Positions 1 to 8,991 are shown, counted from the stretch's first letter. The stretch is 64,000 bases of DNA from Selenomonas sp. TAMA-11512 (GCF_037076525.1 NZ_AP029018.1:682001-746000), one strand, 5' to 3'. A program made the numbers and translations. The notes: generated by a model not told the origin, from the sequence alone.

Positions 1-378
1 ACAACACCGGAGCCGACGGCATTGACGGATGCCTATGCCGTCCTAAAGGCGTACAGCATGTATGCGGCGAACCCGAATATGAAGCTGATCGTCAACCGCG
101 TCTACGATCCGGAAGAATCAAAGGAAGTGTCCGCGAAGCTCACGAGAACGGCAGAGAAGTTCTTAAAGCTTGAGGTGGAAAGTCTCGGATACATCTTCGA
201 GGATCGGCAGGTCATACAGGCGGTACGCAGACAAAAGCCCGTCGTTGAGATGTTTCCGAACTCTATGGCAGCCAAGTGTATTGTTGCTATTGCAAAATCT
301 GTTTTATATGGAGATAAGGTCCTGGTAAAGAAGGGCTGGAGAACCTTTTTGCAATATTTCTTAGATTTTTCCCGTTAA
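1..378 (+). CDS. flhG: FlhG/MinD-like ATPase, C-terminal part
   Basis: The reading frame is open from the first base, so the N-terminus with the Walker A motif lies outside the window; about 125 residues remain. They begin with the TTPEPT segment followed by a TDAYA-type helix, typical of the MinD/ParA ATPases FlhG and YlxH. FlhG acts with the SRP-like GTPase FlhF to set the number and site of flagella. A PilZ gene follows after 18 bp, then cheA, matching the Firmicutes order flhF-flhG-che-fliA. MinD itself is a less likely reading because of this flagellar context. Confidence 0.88.
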   Translation, partial: TTPEPTALTDAYAVLKAYSMYAANPNMKLIVNRVYDPEESKEVSAKLTRTAEKFLKLEVESLGYIFEDRQVIQAVRRQKPVVEMFPNSMAAKCIVAIAKSVLYGDKVLVKKGWRTFLQYFLDFSR

Positions 379-396
379 AATGGAGGGACATAGGAC

Positions 397-1074
397 ATGT
401 CGGGCGAAATGATACAGGCAGAGAAAGTATTAAAAATCGGGCAGAGAGTCGAATTTTTCTTGGAAGACGACGATATAAAGTATTCCAGTCGCATTGAAAA
501 CATCGACTCCGAGCACCTGATTGTGGCAATGCCGTTCGACGATAAACGCCGCCCCGTCATTCCGATGGTGGGAGGAAAGCTTTATGCCGTTGCCGTCGGC
601 GATCAATGCCGCTATCGTTTCTTTTCCGTGTACAAGGGAAATGCGCATGGTATTGTCCCTGTGTGGTATATCACAAAGCCGGAAATAGTGGAAAAACATC
701 AGAATCGCACGTTTGTACGCGCTGCTATCCATATACCATTATCCTTGCATATCATTGACAGGGAAGGGCGGCAGAGCGATCGTATCAATGCGTCGACGCT
801 GGATCTGTCCGGCAGCGGAGTGTCCTTTATCCTGCCGAAAAACGTGGCGGCGGGGTCCATGGCGGCAATTGAGTTCCACAATTTGCCCGGAATCGGGACG
901 CTGGAGGTCATGAGCCGCGTCGTGCGCGTTTTGCCGCTTGTACCGAAGGAGCGAGGTTATCGCATAGGGGTACAGTTTCTGAACCTCTCAAGGCGAAACC
1001 AAAACAGTCTGATTCGCTTTATATTCGGTGAGCTCCGAGCGCAGTTGGCGAAAGAGGCTGAAGAGGAGCTGTAA
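397..1074 (+). CDS. PilZ-domain flagellar brake protein (YcgR/YpfA-like)
   Basis: A 225-residue protein with an N-terminal YcgR-type beta domain (about 1-95) and a C-terminal PilZ domain (about 100-215). The two cyclic-di-GMP signatures are visible: RxxxR at R104-R108 and DxSxxG at D136-G141. PilZ proteins of this build bind cyclic-di-GMP and slow the flagellar motor. The gene lies between flhG and cheA, where Bacillus subtilis carries cheB. A GGAGG ribosome site precedes the ATG. Function is inferred from motifs and context. Confidence 0.85.
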   Translation: MSGEMIQAEKVLKIGQRVEFFLEDDDIKYSSRIENIDSEHLIVAMPFDDKRRPVIPMVGGKLYAVAVGDQCRYRFFSVYKGNAHGIVPVWYITKPEIVEKHQNRTFVRAAIHIPLSLHIIDREGRQSDRINASTLDLSGSGVSFILPKNVAAGSMAAIEFHNLPGIGTLEVMSRVVRVLPLVPKERGYRIGVQFLNLSRRNQNSLIRFIFGELRAQLAKEAEEEL

Positions 1075-1188
1075 AGGGATAGCGAAGGGTTCGCGTGCTG
1101 CTAAAGAAGGCATGATGCTCAGTCATTGCGAATCGAAGGATGCAAAAAAGCCTTACAAGGCAGCATAAACGAAACAGGGGGATTTGAA

Positions 1189-3288
1189 ATGGAAACCAAT
1201 CAGTACATGGATATGTTCTTGGATGAGTCTCGTGAGCATTTGCAGCAGCTCAACGACGGACTTTTGCGTTTGGAAGATACGCCGGAGGATGTAGGCATTG
1301 TCAATGATATCTTCCGAAATGCGCATACTCTGAAGGGCATGTCCGCTACGATGGGATACAACAAGATTGCCGAACTCACCCATGAAATGGAAGATGTACT
1401 TGATCTTATCCGCAAAGAGCAGCTGACGGTCACGGAGGATATCATCGATACCATCTTTAAGTGCCTTGATTCTCTGCAGGAAATGGTAGAGAACGTGGGT
1501 AACGGGGATCCGGAAGATCTTGTCGATGTCTCTGATCTCGTCGCGAAGCTGTCCTCGATTTCCAAGGGAGAACCGCAGCCGGCAGCGGCGGCTGCAGCGC
1601 CGGTGCAGGAAGTCGCTGCTGCGCCTGCCGAGGCCGCTGCGGCTGTATCGGGACCGAGTATTCCGCTGGATGACGTGGATCTGGATATGATCCGCGAAGC
1701 CAAGAAGAACGGACTGACGGCGTTCCATATCAACATCCGATTGGCGGACACCTGCCTTTTGAAGGCGGTTCGTTCCTATATGGTTATGAATGCCTTGGAC
1801 GAACTCGGTGACGTCATTAAGTCCGTGCCGCCGGCAGAGGACATTGAGCAAGAGAAATTTGACCACAGCTTTGATCTTGTGTTCGTGACAAGTTCTGAAG
1901 CGGAGGCTGTTTCCTCTGCCCTTGGCGCCATTTCAGAGCTGGAAGAGGCGCGCATAGAGGAGATTGATCCCGACGCGGCGCAAGCCGCTTCGGCTCCTGC
2001 CGCGGCAGAGACGCCGGCTGCACAGCCTGCGCCGGCAGCCACTCCGGCACCCGCTCCGAAGCCTGCCGCCGCTCCGAAGCCTGCCGCCGCTCCGAAAAAA
2101 GCCGCTGCAGGAGGAGATAAAAAGGCGCATCACGCCAGTCAGTCGGTTCGTGTCGATATCGATCGTCTGGATACGCTGATGAACCTCGTCGGCGAGCTCG
2201 TTATCAACAAAGTTCGCTTGGAGCAGATCGGCACGACGCATCGCATCGCGGAGCTCACGGAAACACTGGAGCAGATGGATCGCGTTGCCGCCGATCTCCA
2301 GAGTATCGTCATGAAGATCCGCATGGTTCCTGTCAGCCAGGTATTCAATCGCTTCCCTCGCATGGTTCGCGATATTGCGAAGGAACTCAATAAGGATATC
2401 AACCTTACCGTTGAGGGCGAGGAGACGGAGCTTGACCGTACCGTTATTGATGAGATCGGCGATCCGCTCATGCATCTCCTGCGCAACTCGCTTGACCATG
2501 GTGTCGAGCATCCGGATGATCGTGAGAAGAAGGGCAAACCGCGTACGGGTGAGGTCGGTCTCATCGCGCGTCACGAGGGCAATAACGTCGTCATCATGGT
2601 CACCGATGACGGCGCCGGCATTCCGGCGGATAAGATCCGCAACAAGGCGATTGAGAAGGGTGTAATCACCCAAGATGAGGCGGACTCCATGTCGGACGCG
2701 GATGCCGTTCGCCTCATCTTCCTCCCCGGCTTCTCGACAGCCGAGCAGATCACCGATATCTCCGGACGCGGCGTCGGCATGGACGTTGTTCGTTCGAAGA
2801 TTGAGTCCCTCGGCGGTCTTGTCGACGTGGAGACCAAGATTGATGAAGGCTCCGTCTTTAAGATCAAGCTTCCGCTGACACTGGCAATCATTCAGGCTCT
2901 TCTCGTCAAAGTGCAGGAAGAGATGTATGCGATTCCGCTCGGCTCGATTGATTCGACGATCAACGTTCAGCCGGACGAGATCAAGACCGTTCAGAATAAG
3001 GAAGTTATTGTTCTCCGCGGCGAGATCATTCCGATCATCAATCTCGGCAATGTGCTTGATGTGCCTCGTACAGAGGAATCCGACAGCGATGATATCTTTG
3101 TCGTTGTCGTCTACATCGGTGACCGCAAGGCGGGTATCGTGGTTGACAACCTTGTCGGTCAGCAGGAAATCGTCATCAAGACGCTCGGTACGCTCCTCGC
3201 AGGGCTCAAGATCTTCTCCGGCGCAACCGTCATGGGAGATGGCCGTGTCGCTTTGATTCTCGATGTCGGCACATTGATGCAGCAGTGA
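1189..3288 (+). CDS. cheA: Chemotaxis histidine kinase CheA
   Basis: CheA of 699 residues. In order: P1 Hpt domain with the phosphorylated histidine in AHTLKG (H46), a P2 region flanked by Ala/Pro-rich linkers, P3 dimerisation helices (near MNLVGELVINK), P4 ATPase with N box (LRNSLDHGVE), DDGAGI and GRGVGMDVV motifs, and a C-terminal CheW-like P5. It phosphorylates CheY in response to receptors. The ATG at 1189 is chosen because it follows a CAGGGGG ribosome site and starts the Hpt domain directly; an in-frame TTG at 1126 would only add a non-conserved extension. cheW, cheC and cheD follow. Confidence 0.97.
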   Translation: METNQYMDMFLDESREHLQQLNDGLLRLEDTPEDVGIVNDIFRNAHTLKGMSATMGYNKIAELTHEMEDVLDLIRKEQLTVTEDIIDTIFKCLDSLQEMVENVGNGDPEDLVDVSDLVAKLSSISKGEPQPAAAAAAPVQEVAAAPAEAAAAVSGPSIPLDDVDLDMIREAKKNGLTAFHINIRLADTCLLKAVRSYMVMNALDELGDVIKSVPPAEDIEQEKFDHSFDLVFVTSSEAEAVSSALGAISELEEARIEEIDPDAAQAASAPAAAETPAAQPAPAATPAPAPKPAAAPKPAAAPKKAAAGGDKKAHHASQSVRVDIDRLDTLMNLVGELVINKVRLEQIGTTHRIAELTETLEQMDRVAADLQSIVMKIRMVPVSQVFNRFPRMVRDIAKELNKDINLTVEGEETELDRTVIDEIGDPLMHLLRNSLDHGVEHPDDREKKGKPRTGEVGLIARHEGNNVVIMVTDDGAGIPADKIRNKAIEKGVITQDEADSMSDADAVRLIFLPGFSTAEQITDISGRGVGMDVVRSKIESLGGLVDVETKIDEGSVFKIKLPLTLAIIQALLVKVQEEMYAIPLGSIDSTINVQPDEIKTVQNKEVIVLRGEIIPIINLGNVLDVPRTEESDSDDIFVVVVYIGDRKAGIVVDNLVGQQEIVIKTLGTLLAGLKIFSGATVMGDGRVALILDVGTLMQQ
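2053..2096 (+). repeat. 18-bp tandem repeat in the cheA linker
   Basis: Two perfect 18-bp units (2053-2070 and 2071-2088) plus 8 bp of a third encode Ala-Pro-Lys-Pro-Ala-Ala repeats in the flexible linker before the P3 domain. Its length could change by slippage without frameshift. Confidence 0.85.
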
Positions 3289-3304
3289 GGGGGAGGAACG
3301 AATC

Positions 3305-3766
3305 ATGGCTAGTGATAACAAGATGGTAGATGATATTCAAGTTGGCGCATTCAAGCTTCTCAATGAAGAGTATGGAGTCAATATCCTGAATGTGCAGGAA
3401 ATAAAGGTGATGACGGACATAACGCGCATTCCTTTCGCACCGGATTATGTCAAAGGAGTCATGAACCTTCGAGGCAGCGTGCTTCCCGTTATTGATTTGA
3501 AGCGACGACTGGGGCTTGCGGATGCCCCCTACACGGATGCTTCGCGCATTATCGTCATGAAGATCGGTGAGCTCTCTGTCGGTATGATTGTTGACGCCGT
3601 GACCGAAGTCATGACGATTGACGGCCGGCGCATCGAGTCGGCGAAATCCGTCAGCGACGGCGGCGCCCCGAACCCCTTTATCGACGGTATCGGCAAGGTC
3701 AACGATCGATTGATCATTATGCTGAACCTGGATGAAATTGTAGATCTTCCGGAGGAACTGAAGTAA
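3305..3766 (+). CDS. cheW: Chemotaxis coupling protein CheW
   Basis: A single CheW domain of 153 residues, the usual length. It bridges chemoreceptors and CheA at the inner membrane. The conserved stretches are visible: the N-terminal EEYGVNILNVQEI region, the PDYVKGVMNLRG segment, and a VLPVIDL strand. A GGGGGAGG ribosome site starts 16 bp after cheA ends, and cheC follows after 40 bp, so the genes are probably co-transcribed. Confidence 0.97.
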   Translation: MASDNKMVDDIQVGAFKLLNEEYGVNILNVQEIKVMTDITRIPFAPDYVKGVMNLRGSVLPVIDLKRRLGLADAPYTDASRIIVMKIGELSVGMIVDAVTEVMTIDGRRIESAKSVSDGGAPNPFIDGIGKVNDRLIIMLNLDEIVDLPEELK

Positions 3767-3806
3767 TGTCTCTGCTCTTTGTAAAGACTACAACGAGGTA
3801 TGCATA

Positions 3807-4424
3807 ATGAGCGACGAACTGTTCGACTTGACGCCGATACAGATGGATGTACTGCGAGAGATTGGAAACATCGGCGCGGGAAATTCCGCGACGGCGCTCT
3901 CACAGCTGATCAATCGGCGTATCGATATCAATGTCCCAAAGGTCTCCATCGTCCCCATTGAAGAGGTTCCGGATCTTGTCGGCGGTCCGGAAACTCTCGT
4001 GGCGGGCGTGTTTTTGCGTGCTTTCGGCAAAGCTCCCAGCAATATCCTGTTTCTGATGCCGAAGGAGAGCGCATTCTATCTCGTGGATGCTCTTATGGGC
4101 AAGGGGAAAGGCGAAACCGATGAAATGGATCTGATGGCGGAGTCTGCCTTGATGGAAATCGGCAACATTCTGGCAGGCACCTATTTAAATGCCATCTACA
4201 GCTTTACGGATATTTCCCTGGTGCCGTCCATTCCTGCACTTGCTATGGATATGGCCGGTGCCATCTTGAATATCGTTCTCGTTCAGCTTGGGCAGATGGG
4301 CGATCACGCGATGGTCATAGAGACTGATTTCCTCGATGAGGAGGAAGATCTGCACGGACATTTCTTCCTCGTGCCGGATCCGGGCTCCATGGAGACAATT
4401 CTGGCAGCAGTGGGGGTAGGTTGA
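3807..4424 (+). CDS. cheC: CheY-P phosphatase CheC
   Basis: A 205-residue protein with both active-site signatures of CheC: E18/N21 in REIGNIGAGN and E117/N120 in MEIGNILAG. Two sites distinguish CheC from the single-site FliY-type variants. CheC dephosphorylates CheY-P and is activated by binding CheD. The stop codon is one base before the cheD start, so translation is probably coupled and the two products made in similar amounts. Confidence 0.96.
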   Translation: MSDELFDLTPIQMDVLREIGNIGAGNSATALSQLINRRIDINVPKVSIVPIEEVPDLVGGPETLVAGVFLRAFGKAPSNILFLMPKESAFYLVDALMGKGKGETDEMDLMAESALMEIGNILAGTYLNAIYSFTDISLVPSIPALAMDMAGAILNIVLVQLGQMGDHAMVIETDFLDEEEDLHGHFFLVPDPGSMETILAAVGVG

Positions 4425-4425
4425 T

Positions 4426-4911
4426 ATGGCCGCTACATTACGCGTGGGCATAGCGGATTACAAAGTCAGCAAGGCGCCGGATGTCATCATCAGCTATGGA
4501 TTGGGGTCTTGCGTAGGTGTATCGCTATACGATCCACAGACGAAAATAGGAGGTCTTTTGCACATTCTATTGCCGGACAGCACACAGGCAAGAGCGCAGG
4601 AAAAAGAGGCGAAATTCGCCGACACAGGCGTCCCTCTTCTCGTGAAAGACGTCGTTGCCAAGGGCGCCAGCAAGGGACGCTTAGTCGCTAAAGTCGCCGG
4701 CGGTGCACAGATGTTTGCCTTTGCCAATGCGTCCGATCTCATGAAAGTCGGTACGCGCAATGTCGAGGCTGTCAAGGCGGCTTTGAAAAAGGAAGGTATC
4801 CGGATTGTCGGTGAGGATACGGGAGCCAATTACGGACGAACCGTTCAGATTGATTTGGAGACCGGTGTCTATACAGTCAAGGCGATTGGCAAACCGGAGA
4901 AGCAAATTTAG
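4426..4911 (+). CDS. cheD: Chemoreceptor glutamine deamidase CheD
   Basis: A 161-residue protein with the CheD catalytic cysteine in GLGSCVG (C29) and the histidine in LLHILLPDS (H46). CheD deamidates selected receptor glutamines and regulates CheC, forming the Firmicutes CheC/CheD/CheY adaptation loop. It starts one base after cheC. No cheB or cheR lies in the visible part of this operon. Confidence 0.96.
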   Translation: MAATLRVGIADYKVSKAPDVIISYGLGSCVGVSLYDPQTKIGGLLHILLPDSTQARAQEKEAKFADTGVPLLVKDVVAKGASKGRLVAKVAGGAQMFAFANASDLMKVGTRNVEAVKAALKKEGIRIVGEDTGANYGRTVQIDLETGVYTVKAIGKPEKQI

Positions 4912-4922
4912 CAGGTGATGGC

Positions 4923-5333
4923 TTGGATGCATTCAAGATAGGATTAGTTCTTTTTACAGCTGCTGCTGCAGGACTTGTAATCGTGATTTCCGGACTTGCG
5001 TCGGGGGCCAGATTTTCTACGATTTTTCTGCGAATGTTGATCGGCTTCATGGTCGTTGCTTCGCTTGTTTGGTTGGCTTCCTATCTCTTCCGGCACTATT
5101 TTTTCAGCAGGCTGGTTCGCCTGGGGATTATGGATGCCAGGCTTGCCGGAGCAGCCGCAGCGGAATCGGAAAAGGAAAGCGGCGAAGATTCTCTTGATGA
5201 AGTGCCGCCGGCGGAGGATTTAGAGGTGTCGGAAGAAGCGTCTGACGAGACGGATGACGCCGCAGACTTCTCGCCGTTGGGGCAGGAGGTTCCTCGCCTC
5301 CAGGTTGTGGAGGAGCCGAAGGATCAGGTATAA
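4923..5333 (+). CDS. Small membrane protein between cheD and fliA, unknown function
   Basis: A 136-residue protein with two predicted membrane segments (about 4-24 and 33-55), then a long acidic tail rich in Glu, Asp and Ser. I do not recognise a family. The start is a TTG preceded by AGGTGATG; the nearby ATG at 4927 is in another frame and stops quickly. The stop overlaps the ribosome site of fliA, so the gene is embedded in the operon. The topology suggests a cytoplasmic acidic tail, but no function can be read from it. Confidence 0.75.
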   Translation: MDAFKIGLVLFTAAAAGLVIVISGLASGARFSTIFLRMLIGFMVVASLVWLASYLFRHYFFSRLVRLGIMDARLAGAAAAESEKESGEDSLDEVPPAEDLEVSEEASDETDDAADFSPLGQEVPRLQVVEEPKDQV

Positions 5334-5346
5334 GGAGGCGGTTTGA

Positions 5347-6108
5347 TTGGCTGCAACAACTGAATCTGCCGCCGTGGATACGATCCGGCTCTGGGAGGAG
5401 TATCGAGAAACCGGATCGACCGAGATCCGGGATCGAATTGTAGAGATCTATTTGCCGCTGGTCAATATCATTGCGGGCCGAGTTGCGATCGGGCTGCCCT
5501 CGCACGTCGACCGCGATGATTTGATATCGAGCGGTTTTTTTGGGTTATTGGATGCCATTGAGCGTTATGAGCCTTCTCGAGGAAATAAATTTGAAACGTA
5601 CGGCGGGCTCCGGATTCGAGGCGCTATGCTTGACTATCTTCGTTCGATCGATTGGATTCCCGTATCCAAGAGACAGAAAATTCGACGATATGAGCAGGCT
5701 GTCGCCACGCTGGAAGGCCGACTCGGGCGTTCCGCGAGAGATGCGGAGGTTGCCGCGGAACTGCAAATCTCCATGGAAGAGCTCAATGATCTGATCAACC
5801 AGTCCAACGTGGCAACGATCATCCCCTTGGAGGAATACCTGCGCAGTGACTCCCCGGTCGCACAGACCATATCTCCCGAGGCAAGTGCGGAGAAAAATGA
5901 GATCAAGGAGATCCTGGCAGGTGCCATTGACCGGCTGGGAGAAAAAGAGCGCATCGTGGTGTCCCTGTACTACTATGAAGAACTGACGTTGAAGGAAATC
6001 AGTCTGATATTACATCTATCTGAGGCTCGTATATCACAGATTCACACAAAAGCCGTTACCCGACTGCGTGGAGCACTCACTCGCATGAAGGCCAACATGA
6101 TCGAGTGA
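5347..6108 (+). CDS. fliA: Flagellar sigma factor FliA (sigma-28/SigD)
   Basis: A 253-residue group 3 sigma factor. Region 2 is clear (DDLISSGFFGLLDAIERYEP, then the FETYGGLRIRGAMLDYLR recognition helix), followed by region 3 and a region 4 helix-turn-helix (LKEISLILHLSEARISQIH). It directs RNA polymerase to late flagellar and chemotaxis genes. The TTG start is supported by a perfect AAGGAGG 8 bases upstream. The place at the end of the che operon matches sigD in Bacillus. Confidence 0.96.
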   Translation: MAATTESAAVDTIRLWEEYRETGSTEIRDRIVEIYLPLVNIIAGRVAIGLPSHVDRDDLISSGFFGLLDAIERYEPSRGNKFETYGGLRIRGAMLDYLRSIDWIPVSKRQKIRRYEQAVATLEGRLGRSARDAEVAAELQISMEELNDLINQSNVATIIPLEEYLRSDSPVAQTISPEASAEKNEIKEILAGAIDRLGEKERIVVSLYYYEELTLKEISLILHLSEARISQIHTKAVTRLRGALTRMKANMIE

Positions 6109-6138
6109 TGATGCACGTACAGGAAAGGATGTACCAGT

Positions 6139-7584
6139 ATGGCGGACGAAACGACCACAGAAGAGAAAGAATTACAGCAAACGGCGGATACAGCCGTCGC
6201 GTCGGAGGGCAGCGGATTGCCGGAGCCTGCGTACGGCACCGTCAAAATTTCCGTGAGCAGCGACAAGATGACAGCGCGCATCGAATTGAATATAGAAAAA
6301 GGGCAGCTGCATCCGACATCGGATATGCTGAAGAGCGCGCTTGATGATGCAGGGGTCGTCTTCGGAATTCATGAAGACGAGCTGGAGGCGGTCTGTAAAT
6401 ATGGGACGAGCAGGGACGTTGCCTTCGGGCAGTCGCCGGAAAATGGAACGGATGCGGAGATTATACGTCATTTCAATTTAGGTGAAAAGGGAAGACCTAA
6501 ATTGATCGAATACGATCGCGTCGACTACAAGGACATGAATCTCTTTGTGCTTGCAAAGAAGGGGCAGCTTCTGGCTGAACGCAAACGGCAGACAGGCGGT
6601 GTCCCCGGGACGAACGTGTTGGGCGGAACCATCAAGGCGAAAGCGGGGAAGCCGATACAGCTGAAAGAAGGCAAGAATACGTATATAGAAAATGAGGATT
6701 TTCTCTATGCGAATATGGACGGACAGATTCTCGACACGGGTAAGGTCATCAGTATCGATCCCTTTCTGCAGATTCAGCAGGATATCAGCGTAGGCACAGG
6801 CAATATAGATTTCACGGGTGCTGTCTCCGTCAAGGGCAGCATCGATTACGGATTTAAACTCCGGGCGACAGGTGATGTCGAGATCAGCGGAATGGTCAAC
6901 GGCGGTGAAATTGAAGCGGAGAATATCATCGTCAAGGGCGGCATCCAGGGGATGAACCGCGGAAGCATCGTGGCGCGCGGCGAGATACACGCAAGCTATG
7001 CGGAAAACGCGAAGCTTATAGCGGATGGCAGCATCTTTATCTCTGATGTAGCGCTTCATTCGACGATGCAGGCGGGGCACAAGATCTGTGTAACGGGAAA
7101 GCGCGGGAGAATTGTAGGAGGACGAGTGCAGGCCGGGGAACTCGTTGAGGCCACGCAAATCGGCAATAAATCCAATGTCGTTACCGAGATACAGGTGGGT
7201 GTCAATCCCATGCTGCAAGAGCGACATACAGAAGCGATCAATGCCTATAAAGCAGCGAAAAAAAAGCTGGATCAGATAAAGAAGACGGCTGAAACACTTG
7301 CGAATATGGATCAATCAAAGATGTCGGAAGATCGTCAGCGGCTTGTGCGCGAGACGGCTGCGGCGAAATTCAAACTGCTTGGCGAGATAGAGAAGAATGA
7401 CAAGCTGATCGAAGCGCTGGAAGAGGAGATGAAGGCGCTTCAGCAAGGTTTTGTCCGTGTTAGCGACGTCATGTTCCCGGGGGTCAAGCTCAAGATCTCC
7501 AATGTCATCAAGACCGTCCAAACAGCCGAACAGCACTGTGTTCTCAAGGTGGATGGAGACACTATTCGAACGGCCCCCTATTGA
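6139..7584 (+). CDS. fapA: FapA / DUF342 flagellar assembly protein A domain protein
   Basis: A 481-residue protein of the DUF342 (FapA) family. An N-terminal domain leads into a long right-handed beta-helix-like section (about 215-350) with Gly-rich repeats such as GDVEISGMVNGG and KGGIQGMNRGS. A coiled-coil (about 355-440) and a small C-terminal beta domain follow. Family members are linked to flagellation control in Vibrio and sit near fliA in many Firmicutes, as here 30 bp downstream. The biochemical role is not settled. Confidence 0.88.
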   Translation: MADETTTEEKELQQTADTAVASEGSGLPEPAYGTVKISVSSDKMTARIELNIEKGQLHPTSDMLKSALDDAGVVFGIHEDELEAVCKYGTSRDVAFGQSPENGTDAEIIRHFNLGEKGRPKLIEYDRVDYKDMNLFVLAKKGQLLAERKRQTGGVPGTNVLGGTIKAKAGKPIQLKEGKNTYIENEDFLYANMDGQILDTGKVISIDPFLQIQQDISVGTGNIDFTGAVSVKGSIDYGFKLRATGDVEISGMVNGGEIEAENIIVKGGIQGMNRGSIVARGEIHASYAENAKLIADGSIFISDVALHSTMQAGHKICVTGKRGRIVGGRVQAGELVEATQIGNKSNVVTEIQVGVNPMLQERHTEAINAYKAAKKKLDQIKKTAETLANMDQSKMSEDRQRLVRETAAAKFKLLGEIEKNDKLIEALEEEMKALQQGFVRVSDVMFPGVKLKISNVIKTVQTAEQHCVLKVDGDTIRTAPY

Positions 7585-7637
7585 CAGATGACGGACATGT
7601 CGGCGGCAGTGGAATACGAGAAAGGATGGGGAGCATC

Positions 7638-7961
7638 ATGGATGTCATGCCGATGAGTATGCAGGCGATCATTCCGCGTACAGGGGAAGCCTCACAGGTG
7701 CAGCACAACCTCAACCAGCAGGTGAACATCGCGCAGAATCAGGAGGCGCAGCAGGGCAAGGAAGATGCTCGCATGAAAGAGCAGCAGGTGCTGGCAAAGG
7801 ATAATGCCGAGGGCGGCCGGGTTCGAGAAGATCTCAATCGCAACGGCAACGGGCACGGCTATCGGGGAAATCGCCGCAATGCGCAGACCGAGGAAGAAGA
7901 GCCGAGGGAAAAGATGGCGGTAGACACGTTCCGAGGCCACCATATCGATATTTCATTTTAA
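7638..7961 (+). CDS. Small hydrophilic protein of the flagellar operon, unknown function
   Basis: A protein of about 107 residues with no signal peptide or membrane segment. It is rich in Gln, Asn, Glu and Arg and carries a central heptad-like Gln/Val pattern (QVQHNLNQQVNIAQNQ). The ATG at 7638 is preferred because GGGGAG lies 6 bases upstream; an in-frame start at 7581 would overlap fapA, and the ATG at 7626 has poor spacing. It sits between fapA and the SwrB-position gene. No family recognised. Confidence 0.65.
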   Translation: MDVMPMSMQAIIPRTGEASQVQHNLNQQVNIAQNQEAQQGKEDARMKEQQVLAKDNAEGGRVREDLNRNGNGHGYRGNRRNAQTEEEEPREKMAVDTFRGHHIDISF

Positions 7962-7981
7962 GTTAAGAGGAGTGCTGGACC

Positions 7982-8920
7982 GTGGTGACAGAGATACTCG
8001 GAATACTCATTGTCATCGGCGCGGTGATGGTGCTTCTCTTGCGTTATTTTTCAGGAAAGCGCGCGGAGCAGAGGAAAAGAGAGCAAAAGGCGGAGCAAAT
8101 GGAAGTCGGAGCGGCCGCGGTGCAGCTGCGCCGAGAGCTCGAGCGCGCGGCGGACGGCATCATTGAGCGCATGGGAGAGCGGGTTGACCGCTTGGAGCAG
8201 CTGATCGCGGAAGCCACCCGTCGAGAGGCTGCTCTAAGGGCGCGCATTCGGGAACTCGAGGCGCGAGAGCGGCACATTCCCGAGACGAGCTTTGAAAGCG
8301 CGCTGGCCAATCACATGAATGAAACGGCAGAGATGCCCATGCCTGCACATGTCGAAGCCGTTGAATTGGCAAATATGAGGATAGAGACGCCGTCTGCGCG
8401 TCTTTCGAGGAATATCGGGAAGCCTGCCGAGGAGCGCGGCGAAGAAATCGTTGAAAAACAGCAGCACATCGAACTTATTTCTGTCGAAGAGACGCCGTTC
8501 GTGCCCGAGCCGGCTGCCGATAGTGAAGATGTCGAGTCGGAGTCTCCGGAAATTGAAGCTGTCGCCGCGCCTGCGGAGGAAGTGCCTTTTGCGGCGGCGG
8601 AGTCCATAAATGCATCTGCGGATGAAACGCCTATCCTGCCCGCCGGACATGAGGGGGAGGGCCTTGCAGACGAGACGTTGATTTCGGATTCTGAAAATGA
8701 ATCGAATGACTCTGTGCATGAGACATCTGCTCCGAACTCTGAACATGCGCCGGATGTCCTCTCGGAGACAACTTCCCCGAATGCTCCGCAGCAGGAGCCG
8801 TCGACGAGAGATGTAGCGGCAGCGCTCCTGGAAGACGGCATGGAGGTGGAGGAAGTTGCTAGGGTCACGGGGATCGGCCGAGGAGCGCTCGAACTTTTGC
8901 AGCGAATGCAGGCCAAATGA
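7982..8920 (+). CDS. Single-pass membrane protein with C-terminal helix-turn-helix-like segment (SwrB position)
   Basis: A 312-residue protein: one N-terminal membrane helix (about 2-20), a charged coiled coil (about 25-95), a long acidic Ala/Glu/Ser-rich linker, and a conserved-looking tail (about 275-312) of the form ALLEDGMEVEEVARVTGIGR that resembles a resolvase-like helix-turn-helix (DUF6115-type). GTG start after a GAGGAG site. By position after fliA it corresponds to swrB/ylxL of Bacillus, which promotes flagellar export assembly. Homology is inferred from topology and context only. Confidence 0.7.
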   Translation: MVTEILGILIVIGAVMVLLLRYFSGKRAEQRKREQKAEQMEVGAAAVQLRRELERAADGIIERMGERVDRLEQLIAEATRREAALRARIRELEARERHIPETSFESALANHMNETAEMPMPAHVEAVELANMRIETPSARLSRNIGKPAEERGEEIVEKQQHIELISVEETPFVPEPAADSEDVESESPEIEAVAAPAEEVPFAAAESINASADETPILPAGHEGEGLADETLISDSENESNDSVHETSAPNSEHAPDVLSETTSPNAPQQEPSTRDVAAALLEDGMEVEEVARVTGIGRGALELLQRMQAK

Positions 8921-8921
8921 G

Positions 8922-8950
8922 TTGCAACAAAAGACGGAAAAATGTATAAT
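8922..8950 (+). promoter_or_regulatory. Sigma-A type promoter for the ftsZ-like gene
   Basis: TTGCAA at 8922-8927 and TATAAT at 8945-8950 are separated by 17 bp, about 40 bp before the start codon. The gene therefore has its own vegetative promoter independent of the flagellar operon. Confidence 0.8.
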
Positions 8951-8991
8951 ATACAAGTTCATATAAATCGTCCGGGGAGAGGTGATCGGCA

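Noticed and set aside
1933-3321. Long open frame of 462 codons on the - strand opposite cheA
   Set aside because: It lies antisense to a fully conserved gene, has no ribosome site or family motif, and is expected from GC-rich codon use.
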